Source: Myroides phaeus
GTDB taxonomy: Bacteria; Bacteroidota; Bacteroidia; Flavobacteriales; Flavobacteriaceae
Length of the DNA: 64,000 nt
Direction of reading: 5' to 3'
Assembly (NCBI RefSeq): GCF_009799805.1
Contig: NZ_CP047050.1
Location: 1,626,001-1,690,000 of the forward strand
Shown here: piece after piece, positions 1 through 6,702 of the stretch
Numbering within the stretch: the stretch's first letter is position 1
Layout of the letters: every line of letters starts with the position of its first letter
Notes under the pieces: model-generated
Told to the model about the DNA's origin: nothing
Databases searched by the model: none
The model's input: the letters and a program-made list of their open reading frames with translations, nothing else
Translations under genes and position numbers: made by a program

Positions 1-337
1 ATCCTACAGGTAAGTATGCCGTACCATACCATAAGATTTGTAATAGGGTATTGTTTACAAACCACTCGGCTTTGACTATATGAGTTAAGATTAATCCAGT
101 AAATAAGAGTAGAAGTGAGACAATTAAAACCGAGTTATTGGTCATTTCTCCATGATTGTGGTCGTGATCTTCATCGTGATTATGATTATGTTTGTGTGGT
201 TGACTATTGTGTTGGTCGCAGTTATTTTTATCACTATGGTCGTGACAATGATTATCTTGGTGATTATTTGATTTTGATGTACAACTATTATTCTGATTTA
301 TTTCAGAAGAACAGCAGGTTTTATGTGTATGTGCCAT
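1..337 (-). CDS. Heavy-metal translocating P-type ATPase, N-terminal part (cut by window start)
   Basis: The start codon is at 337 on the minus strand and 112 codons are visible before the window edge. The first 68 residues are rich in His, Cys, Asp and Asn, including a CC pair at residues 8-9 and many HNH/HDH clusters, which looks like a soluble metal-binding tail. A transmembrane segment follows (about residues 73-89), then a stretch ending in AYLPVG. A His-rich tail followed by this membrane start is typical of ZntA-like Zn/Cd/Pb exporters of Bacteroidota. The catalytic DKTGT and CPC motifs lie outside the window, so the family call rests on the N-terminus alone. A TAnnTTTG box (TAAATTTG) lies at 370-363 on the same strand, about 26 bases before the ATG. 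The plus-strand reading frame over the same bases is its shadow. Confidence 0.7.
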   Translation of the reverse strand, partial: MAHTHKTCCSSEINQNNSCTSKSNNHQDNHCHDHSDKNNCDQHNSQPHKHNHNHDEDHDHNHGEMTNNSVLIVSLLLLFTGLILTHIVKAEWFVNNTLLQILWYGTAYLPVG

Positions 338-362
338 AATAGCATTATTTTATCATTCATAA

Positions 363-370
363 CAAATTTA
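363..370 (-). promoter_or_regulatory. Promoter -7 box of the P-type ATPase gene
   Basis: TAAATTTG on the minus strand matches the Bacteroidetes -7 consensus TAnnTTTG exactly and lies 26 bases upstream of the ATG. No clear -33 TTTG was found. Confidence 0.5.
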
Positions 371-407
371 GTAAGTTATACTCGATATAAATAATGCGTT
401 GAGATGT

Positions 408-424
408 TTGCAATGCTGTTGCAA
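408..424. promoter_or_regulatory. Candidate operator, TTGCAA-N5-TTGCAA
   Basis: A perfect 6-5-6 palindrome lies about 40 bases upstream of the -7 box of the metal ATPase gene. Its position would fit a transcription activator. No regulator gene is visible in the window, and the binding protein is unknown. Confidence 0.35.
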
Positions 425-621
425 GTACTTAGAATTCATCAAATTTTCGGCTAATAGTTGATTAACAGCGATAATAAACAGGTGTAAGAATAGTCTAAAG
501 ATGGTGGAGTTATTGTAAGCAATATATGAATGAATACATCAATAGCTAAGGGAGTAGTAAATCAAGAGAGGTTGGGTAGCAACCAAAAATGATAATCAAA
601 TGATTATACATTAATAAATGA

Positions 622-738
622 AATAAAGCTTATGTATTAGTTTAAAGGATGTTTGGTTGTATTATTTGTGACATACAATAATCACCAGAATAAAGCTTGT
701 ATACAGGGTTGAAGAATGTTTAATTGTACTATTGATGA
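622..738. repeat. Imperfect tandem repeat, unit 67 bp
   Basis: AATAAAGCTT starts both copies, at 622 and 689. Over the first 50 bases the copies align without gaps at about 37 of 50 positions, including ATGTTT and TTGTA blocks at matching places. No gene or promoter is evident in either copy. Confidence 0.55.
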
Positions 739-853
739 ACTTAGACTATATAGCATAATAATCGTTAAGCATTGAAGTTTCCGTATGAGTTGTTATAAAG
801 GTAATTAAAAACGTTCTTCTTGTTATGTTGGGTAGTGTGTGAAATAATAGCAT

Positions 854-2176
854 TTATTGATTTACATAATTCTTTTTGAACAAATACATTAAAGGGAAAC
901 TACGGCAACACATCCAAACAGCAAAGGCAATCCAGACACTATATAGTTTAAAACCTAAGTAATCAAACAACAAAAGGGTAGGTATAAAACCACAAAAAGT
1001 TGCAAACAACAAATTATTACGTAAAAACTTAGCGTCTCCCATCCCTTTAAATATTCCATCATAAATATAAGCAAGAGCATTGATTGGTTGCATAATAAGT
1101 ACTAACCAGAATACAGATAAAAATACTTTTATTACCTCAGGGTCTTGGTTGAAGAGTAAACCAATTTGTTTGTAGAATATGATGCAAATTGTATTTAAAG
1201 CAAGGGCAATAATAATTGCATATTTGCTGATATCCTTACTCATTTTCCACATCGCATTATAGTTTTTCTCGCCCAATAATCTACCTGATAAAGCATTACC
1301 AGCACTTGCATAACCATCAATAAAGAAAGAGAAGAAAAGCCAAATATTCATTAAGATACTTTGAGCAGCAATGAAGCTTTTACCATAACCAGTAGCGTAC
1401 GCATTTGCTAAATATAGTGCCACATTTAAAGTTGCAGTACGAATTATAAAGTTAAAACTCATTATAATTAATGGCTTTAAAGAAGGGTTAATCGTTCTTC
1501 GAACTTTTAACGTAAAAGGAGTTTTCGTAAAGAAGAAGTAGAAAGCCATAATTAGCATTACAGTCTGAGCAATAACACTGGCATAAGCAGCTCCTTTAAT
1601 ATGCATTGCTGGGATCCATCCATCTACACCAAATACAAATAAGTAGTTTAGACCTACATTTAGAAAAGCTCCTACCAGACTACACTTCATTGCCCATACA
1701 GTGTTTTGAAGCCCCCTAAAGACTCCAAATATAGCAAAGGTTATCAAAGTAAGAGGAAAGCCCCAAGCTCGTATTAAATAGTATTCTTTTGCATAGGTAA
1801 GTATAAGACCACTTGCATTATAGGCCACAAAGATCTCGTGGACAAAAAAAGTAGTAAAGATGAATAAGAACACACTCAATAGAAAGTTGAAAACAATAGC
1901 CTGAGGAACAAGTGTTTTTACTGCAAATAATCTTTTGCTACCTAAGTGTTGTGATACGGTAGCAGAAATAGATGTTTTTGTTTGTGCAACTACCCATATA
2001 ATAGCCGAAAGAAATGAACCGACAAGACCAACAGCAGCTAAGGCTTCTACACTATTTTCTTTTACATTCCCAACAATTGCAATATCCGTTAAAGAGATTA
2101 TAGATTCTGAAATTCCTGAAAAGATAGCTGGAATAGCTAATTTGTTGATATCCTTAAACGTAATAGTAGTTGCCAT
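854..2176 (-). CDS. MATE family efflux transporter
   Basis: This is a 440-residue integral membrane protein of the multidrug and toxin extrusion family, which expels organic cations or drugs in exchange for Na+ or H+. About 12 hydrophobic segments are spread over the whole length, the usual size for the family. The N-terminal half carries the typical pattern of a helix with SLTDIAIVG followed by ALAAVGLVGSF, and the internal repeat begins near residue 230. The subgroup resembles the DinF-like MATE proteins. A TATTTTTG -7 box lies at 2221-2214 on the minus strand, 38 bases upstream of the ATG at 2176. The substrate cannot be told from sequence. The gene is single, and a terminator separates it from ompW upstream. 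Confidence 0.9.
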   Translation of the reverse strand: MATTITFKDINKLAIPAIFSGISESIISLTDIAIVGNVKENSVEALAAVGLVGSFLSAIIWVVAQTKTSISATVSQHLGSKRLFAVKTLVPQAIVFNFLLSVFLFIFTTFFVHEIFVAYNASGLILTYAKEYYLIRAWGFPLTLITFAIFGVFRGLQNTVWAMKCSLVGAFLNVGLNYLFVFGVDGWIPAMHIKGAAYASVIAQTVMLIMAFYFFFTKTPFTLKVRRTINPSLKPLIIMSFNFIIRTATLNVALYLANAYATGYGKSFIAAQSILMNIWLFFSFFIDGYASAGNALSGRLLGEKNYNAMWKMSKDISKYAIIIALALNTICIIFYKQIGLLFNQDPEVIKVFLSVFWLVLIMQPINALAYIYDGIFKGMGDAKFLRNNLLFATFCGFIPTLLLFDYLGFKLYSVWIAFAVWMCCRSFPLMYLFKKNYVNQ

Positions 2177-2230
2177 AATAATTTGTAGTACTCAAAAACA
2201 ATTGCAAAGGTCGCAAAAATATTAGGCAAT

Positions 2231-2270
2231 AAAAAACCACCCTAACACAAGAATTGTGGGGGTGGTTGAA
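2231..2270 (-). terminator. Rho-independent terminator of ompW
   Basis: The stem AACCACCC (2235-2242) pairs with GGGTGGTT (2259-2266). On the minus strand it is followed by a run of T, and it sits just downstream of ompW. Confidence 0.8.
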
Positions 2271-2292
2271 AAAAAAATGTCTTATTAAATAA

Positions 2293-2979
2293 TTAAAAAC
2301 GCATTCCTACACCAAAACCAATTAACATTGGATCGATTTTAACTTTTGCAGGTATGTCTAATGCATCTCCTCCATTTAAGTTAGAAGCGTCAACAGTTAC
2401 GTCTGTTTTTAAGAATAATTTTTTGAAGTCAACGTTGATAAAGAATTTATCAGTTAAATCAATGTCAAATCCAAATTGGTATCCCCAACCAAATTTGTTA
2501 TCATATTTAATGTCTTTTGCTACACCTGATTTTTCGTTGTAGAAAATTGTGTAGTTAACACCAGCTCCAACATATGGTTTGAATACTTCACCAAATTTGT
2601 GGTGGTATTGTACCATTAAAGTCGGAGGTAATAAATATACACTTCCTAAATCAAGGTTTACAGAAGTTTCTCCACCAATGGCAGAAATATCTGAACCTAA
2701 TGTTCCAACATTATGTCTTGAAGTACCTAAAATTAATTCAGCAGCAAGATTTTCTGTAAAGAAATAAGTGAAGTCTAATTCAGGTATAAAGTTATTGTTT
2801 ACGTCAATTTGACCACCGATAACACCAATGTCAGCTCTGTTGTGAGGAATTACACCAACACCACGTAAACGCATTTGCCATTTGTATGTTTCTTTTTCTT
2901 TAGCAACATTCTCTTGTGCAAATGTTGAACCACCCATTAATAAAGCAGCTCCTAAAAAAGATAGTAGTAATTTTTTCAT
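2293..2979 (-). CDS. ompW: OmpW family outer-membrane protein
   Basis: This 228-residue protein has a cleavable signal peptide (residues 1-21, ending TFA before QE). The mature part is rich in alternating beta-strand segments and ends in Phe (GMRF), the usual C-terminal signature of an outer-membrane barrel. OmpW proteins are eight-stranded barrels with a hydrophobic channel; their substrate is not settled. Motifs such as LTDKFFINVDFKKLF and a GFGVGMRF end fit the family. Upstream on the same strand lies an Fnr-type half-palindrome centred at 3041.5, with a -7-like box TAATTTTA at 3012-3005. This suggests oxygen control, which is known for ompW in Escherichia coli. Confidence 0.85.
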   Translation of the reverse strand: MKKLLLSFLGAALLMGGSTFAQENVAKEKETYKWQMRLRGVGVIPHNRADIGVIGGQIDVNNNFIPELDFTYFFTENLAAELILGTSRHNVGTLGSDISAIGGETSVNLDLGSVYLLPPTLMVQYHHKFGEVFKPYVGAGVNYTIFYNEKSGVAKDIKYDNKFGWGYQFGFDIDLTDKFFINVDFKKLFLKTDVTVDASNLNGGDALDIPAKVKIDPMLIGFGVGMRF

Positions 2980-3004
2980 AATTGTTTTTTTAAATTTTCT
3001 GATG

Positions 3005-3047
3005 TAAAATTAGTGTTAATATTGTATCAACAATATGACTTTTATCA
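3005..3047 (-). promoter_or_regulatory. Candidate Fnr-type site and -7 box of ompW
   Basis: TGAC-TTTT-ATCA (3036-3047) differs by one base from the TGAT-N4-ATCA core seen before ccoI and ccoS. Its centre lies 36.5 bp from the last base of TAATTTTA (3012-3005), the same distance as at the other two sites. The -7 box has A in place of the final G. Confidence 0.45.
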
Positions 3048-3215
3048 TTATTTGGATATTTATTCCAATTAAATGACTTATTTTACTGTTTTTAAGAAAA
3101 TTTACTTCATTGTAAATGTTGATTTGGTATGTTTAATGTTGTTTGTGTTGTGTCTTTTGTTAATTAATGTACAGTATTTGAGTTTAAATTGTTAAAGTAA
3201 TAAAAATAATAAATT

Positions 3216-3572
3216 ATGAAAACTTTAGTGTTAGGAGCTTCTTTAAAAACAGAAAGATACTCTTTTAAAGCAATTTCAATGTTACAAGAGTATGGTTATA
3301 GTGTTGTAGCTCACGGATTAAGAGTAGGTAATATTGGAAATGTAACTATTTCAAAGGAGTTAATAGCATATGATGATATAGATACAATTACCTTATATCT
3401 AAATCCTAAGAGACAAGAAGAGTTTTACGAATATATTATTTTGTTAAAACCAAGACGGGTAATATTTAACCCCGGAACAGAAAATCCGGTGTTATATAAA
3501 TTATTGCGTGAAAATGGTATTGATTATGACGAGGCTTGTACGTTAGTTTTGTTGCGTACTAACCAATACTGA
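3216..3572 (+). CDS. CoA-binding domain protein (YccU-like)
   Basis: This 118-residue single-domain protein has a Rossmann-type fold. It opens with the nucleotide-binding strand and turn KTLVLGASLKTERYS, followed by YGYSVVAHG and by PRRVIFNPGTENP, which is the usual C-terminal CoA-binding signature. Its length is that of the stand-alone CoA-binding proteins related to the N-terminal domain of succinyl-CoA synthetase alpha subunit. The cellular role of these small proteins is unknown. The last 30 bases overlap tail-to-tail with the symporter gene on the other strand, so there is no room for a terminator between them. Confidence 0.8.
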   Translation: MKTLVLGASLKTERYSFKAISMLQEYGYSVVAHGLRVGNIGNVTISKELIAYDDIDTITLYLNPKRQEEFYEYIILLKPRRVIFNPGTENPVLYKLLRENGIDYDEACTLVLLRTNQY

Positions 3573-5051
3573 TTTCTTGCTGATTAACAATAATAAGATG
3601 ACTGTAATACTCGCATTTACTAAGATCAATTCGTTGTCAAATACATAACCTCCTAAAAAACCGCTGGCATTATTACTAATAAATAATGTTGCAAATGGAG
3701 AAATTAGACAGATAATTGGAACCAGTTTGTCCTTCACTTGTTTGTTTTTAAAGATAATGGCAAAAGCGAATAATCCTAAAAGAGGACCATACGTATATGA
3801 AGCAATTCTAAAAATCATACTAACTACAGATGCGTCATTAATAGCATTGAACAAGATAATAACTAAGAACATCAAGAAAGAAAAGCTCAAGTGAACTATT
3901 TTTCGTTTCCAAACATTTGAGCTACTCTCTTTTTGTTTGTCCATATTTAAAAAGTCGATACAAAACGACGTAGTTAATGCTGTTAAAGCAGAGTCAGTTG
4001 TTGCAAATGTAGCTGCTGTTAGCCCTAATAAGAATACTATTGCAGGAACAATAGATAAGTGGTTAAATGCTATTTCAGGGAACAATAAATCTGTTCTTGG
4101 TTTTCCTGAAGCGCTATCAAGAGGAACATCAATGCCGTATTTATTCGCATAGATATATAGTAAAGCGCCTACACCTAAGAAGAATAAGTTAATGACAACA
4201 AAGATAGCAGTGAACGAATACATATTTTTCTGAGCTTCTTTAATGTTTTTACAGCTCAAGTTTTTCTGCATCAAATCTTGGTCAAGTCCCACCATAGCCA
4301 AGGTTACAAAAATCCCTCCAATAAACTGTTTAAAGAAATTAAAGCGATTAGATATAAAGTCTTCAAAGAAAAATATTTTAGAATAATTACTTTGTTTTAC
4401 TGTTTCAAAAGCTTCAATAGGACTTAAATCTAAGCTGTGACAAATGAAAACAATGGTAAAAATAACCGATGCCACAAGGAAAAATGTTTGTAGCGTATCT
4501 GTTATGATAATGGTTTTTAGTCCTCCTTTGTAAGTATAGGCATATATAAGTAAAAGGGCAATTAATACGGTTGCAAAAAAAGGAATACCAAAATGATCAA
4601 ATACATAACGCTGTAGTACTATAACCACAAGGTAAAGCCTAAAAGCCGAACCAATTGTTCTACTTAATAAAAAGATAGATGCAGCACTTTTATAGCTATA
4701 ATGTCCTAATCTTTTCTCGATGTAAGTATAAATGGACACCAAGTTATACTTGTAATAAAGCGGTAATAAAATAGAGGCGGTTAGTAAAAAACCAACAGCA
4801 TTTCCTAAAACGAATTGAAAGTATTTAAACTGTTCTCCATTAGGAGAGCCAACTTCTCCGGGCACTGAAATAAAGGTAACACCAGAAAGTGCTGTTCCAA
4901 TCATTCCAAAAGCCACTAAATACCACTTTGCATTTTTATTAGCACTAAAAAAGGCATCATTACTACTATCTTTTTTACTCACAAAATGTGAAATAAGAAT
5001 TAATATACCGAAGTAAATCGTGATGATGGTAATAATGCTAATTGGTGACAT
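3543..5051 (-). CDS. Sodium:solute symporter
   Basis: This 502-residue membrane protein of the SSS family (PutP/SGLT fold) drives uptake of a small solute with Na+. There are about 13 hydrophobic segments. The N-terminal region has the typical WYLVAFGMIGTALSGVTFISVPG stretch that covers the first core helix and its Na+-site neighbourhood, and TAATFATTDSALTALTT corresponds to core helix 8 with the Na2-site Ser/Thr residues. The substrate cannot be assigned. A TACTTTTG -7 box lies at 5087-5080 on the minus strand, 29 bases upstream of the ATG. The 3' end overlaps the convergent CoA-binding gene by 30 bp. Confidence 0.9.
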   Translation of the reverse strand: MSPISIITIITIYFGILILISHFVSKKDSSNDAFFSANKNAKWYLVAFGMIGTALSGVTFISVPGEVGSPNGEQFKYFQFVLGNAVGFLLTASILLPLYYKYNLVSIYTYIEKRLGHYSYKSAASIFLLSRTIGSAFRLYLVVIVLQRYVFDHFGIPFFATVLIALLLIYAYTYKGGLKTIIITDTLQTFFLVASVIFTIVFICHSLDLSPIEAFETVKQSNYSKIFFFEDFISNRFNFFKQFIGGIFVTLAMVGLDQDLMQKNLSCKNIKEAQKNMYSFTAIFVVINLFFLGVGALLYIYANKYGIDVPLDSASGKPRTDLLFPEIAFNHLSIVPAIVFLLGLTAATFATTDSALTALTTSFCIDFLNMDKQKESSSNVWKRKIVHLSFSFLMFLVIILFNAINDASVVSMIFRIASYTYGPLLGLFAFAIIFKNKQVKDKLVPIICLISPFATLFISNNASGFLGGYVFDNELILVNASITVILLLLISKKSVLVSTQQN

Positions 5052-5217
5052 AAATTGATTTTGAAAATGAATGTGTTTCCAAAAGTAATTATTTTTTTCA
5101 CAAAGAGTGAACAGACGGAAAGAATGTTAGTTTTATTCTTTTTAACACTCGCAAAAACAAGTTGTTATTTTTTAGCGAACAGTGAAAAAGCAATTTCATC
5201 TATGCTTTGATATTTTA

Positions 5218-5225
5218 TATATTTG
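5218..5225 (+). promoter_or_regulatory. Promoter -7 box of recR
   Basis: TATATTTG ends only four bases before the recR ATG at 5230. Transcription would start at or next to the start codon, giving a leaderless or near-leaderless mRNA. It also rules out the longer upstream reading frame as the real start. Confidence 0.6.
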
Positions 5226-5229
5226 CGCC

Positions 5230-5850
5230 ATGGAATTCCCTTCAAAATTATTAGAAAAAGCAGTAGAAGAAATGTCACAATTACCAGGGATTGGTAAGCG
5301 TACTGCTTTGCGATTGATGTTACATTTATTAAAGCAACCAGAAGAGCAAACAGTTCACATGGCAGAGGCGTTGATGAAAATGAGAAAAGAAATCAGTTTC
5401 TGTAAAAGCTGCCACAATATTTCTGACGAAGAAATCTGTGATATTTGTTCAAATCCAGTACGCGATCATCAAACAATTTGTGTCGTTGAAGACGTACGCG
5501 ATGTTATGGCTTTGGAAAACACCCAACTGTTCAAAGGAATTTACCACGTTTTAGGAGGTAAGATATCGCCTATGGATGGAGTAGGGCCAAGCCAGTTGAA
5601 TATTAATTCTTTGGTTGAAAAGGTGAAAAATGGAGAAGTAAAAGAAATTATTTTTGCTTTGAGTTCAACTATGGAAGGGGATACAACCAATTTTTATATT
5701 TATAAACAAGTAAAAGACCACAACATAATCACATCTACAATTGCCAGAGGAATTGCAGTTGGAGATGAGTTAGAGTATGCAGATGAAGTAACATTAGGGC
5801 GTAGTTTAGTGCACCGTGTTCCTTTTGAAAATGCGTTTAAACCGATTTAG
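5230..5850 (+). CDS. recR: Recombination protein RecR
   Basis: This 206-residue protein works with RecO and RecF to load RecA on gapped DNA. The N-terminal helix-hairpin-helix ([17 protein letters not shown], about residues 18-34) is followed by a four-Cys zinc finger ([16 protein letters not shown], about residues 57-72). The Toprim domain comes next ([15 protein letters not shown] and [16 protein letters not shown]). I chose the ATG at 5230 because it gives the normal family length and because a promoter -7 box lies at 5218-5225. An open frame reaching back to 5182 has no family support. A strong terminator follows the stop codon. Confidence 0.95.
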   Translation: MEFPSKLLEKAVEEMSQLPGIGKRTALRLMLHLLKQPEEQTVHMAEALMKMRKEISFCKSCHNISDEEICDICSNPVRDHQTICVVEDVRDVMALENTQLFKGIYHVLGGKISPMDGVGPSQLNINSLVEKVKNGEVKEIIFALSSTMEGDTTNFYIYKQVKDHNIITSTIARGIAVGDELEYADEVTLGRSLVHRVPFENAFKPI

Positions 5851-5871
5851 TAACTGGTGGAAAATATTATG

Positions 5872-5907
5872 AAAGCAACTATTCGCAAGGGTAGTTGCTT
5901 TTTTTAT
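5872..5907 (+). terminator. Terminator of recR
   Basis: Stem AAAGCAACTA (5872-5881) pairs with TAGTTGCTTT (5892-5901) and is followed by a T run. Confidence 0.85.
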
Positions 5908-6062
5908 GTCTGTTTGTTAAAGCTAAATAGGGATTAAGTAATGAGTCAGTTTTGTAATAACTACTTTTTTAATTATATATTATTCGTAAACCATCAGCTC
6001 AGTCATATGCTTTTGTAATAGTTAGGTGTACGTTAAATAGTACTGTCATTATAGGCTTCTTT

Positions 6063-6156
6063 GATACTTGTTTCACACAAGCACCACACAAGTACCAGAC
6101 TTCTTCGGTAAAAAAGGCTTTTTTCCGAACTTCTGTGGGACTTGAGTGGTAGATGT
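6063..6156. repeat. Imperfect inverted repeat with 11-bp phased units
   Basis: On the left, NANAC motifs begin at 6063, 6074, 6085 and 6096, exactly 11 bp apart, and CACACAAG occurs in the second and third unit. The centre holds TTCGG, a run of six A, GGC, a run of six T and CCGAA, which can pair. The right arm carries GTGGG at 6135 and GTGGT at 6146, again 11 bp apart. ACCACACAAGTACCA (6083-6097) pairs with 13 of 15 bases of TGGGACTTGAGTGGT (6136-6150). Confidence 0.6.
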
Positions 6157-6417
6157 CTCGAACATGGTGCGTTTAAAACTACCCTTTGATATGTTCTTTA
6201 TCGCAAGAACAATCCATTGCATTAGATTTTTAATCTCCGTTTATTTTGTTTCTTATAGAAAAGGAAGTGTGTGTGTAGTGCCCCTAACTTTTAGACTTTT
6301 TCTTTACTTGTGTTTTAAAAAATAGAGTATTTCTTCAAGCTTCCCTTTTCTCTTAATCACATTATTTATAATGATTAGTTTTAACACTAAATTTATTGTT
6401 AGACAAGCCTAATTATG

Positions 6418-6425
6418 TAATTTTG
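6418..6425 (+). promoter_or_regulatory. Promoter -7 box of feoAB
   Basis: TAATTTTG matches TAnnTTTG and ends 13 bases before the feoA ATG. A TTG at 6396-6398 lies 19 bp upstream and could be the -33 element. Confidence 0.55.
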
Positions 6426-6438
6426 TATATCTAAAGAA

Positions 6439-6675
6439 ATGAGAATGAATTTGTCAGAACTTCAAAAAGGAGTAAAAGCTAAGATTGTTGGTATTGAGCG
6501 TGGTTGTGCAAGAGAAGTGCACCAACGTTTTCTTGACTTAGGATTTGTACCGGGTGCAGAAATTGCCGTACACAATGTAAGTCCTCTAAAAGATCCAGTA
6601 GCATACTCAATTTATAATACTATTATTTCATTGCGTAAAGAGGATGCAAAAATGGTATTAATCTCAATTCAATAA
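6439..6675 (+). CDS. feoA: Ferrous iron transport protein A
   Basis: This 78-residue SH3-like protein helps FeoB import Fe2+. The FeoA signature is present: a start LSELQKGVKAKIVGIE, then RFLDLGFVPGAEIAVHNVSPLKDPVAYSI, then LRKEDAKMVLI. Length and arrangement are standard. A second in-frame ATG two codons later is an equally possible start. It is followed after 27 bases by feoB, so the two genes form an operon read from the TAATTTTG promoter at 6418. Confidence 0.93.
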   Translation: MRMNLSELQKGVKAKIVGIERGCAREVHQRFLDLGFVPGAEIAVHNVSPLKDPVAYSIYNTIISLRKEDAKMVLISIQ

Positions 6676-6702
6676 CAAAATTTAAGTAAGGAGAAGATCG
6701 AT

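Larger units (their letters stand above)
338..853. other. Intergenic region with a degenerate tandem duplication
   Basis: No credible gene is seen in these 516 bases. The region holds the promoter and candidate operator of the metal ATPase at its left end. Further right it holds two imperfect direct repeats of about 67 bp, at 622-688 and from 689 on. Confidence 0.6.
5908..6438. other. Intergenic region before feoA with a long imperfect inverted repeat
   Basis: No gene is seen. The region holds an unusual inverted repeat at 6063-6156, a small hairpin GTTCTT/AAGAAC (6193-6210), and the feoA promoter at its right end. Confidence 0.6.

Noticed and set aside
115-339. Plus-strand open frame rich in Tyr, Asp and His at the window start
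   Set aside because: It is the antisense shadow of the His-rich N-terminus of the minus-strand P-type ATPase, which has a proper start, promoter box and membrane segment.
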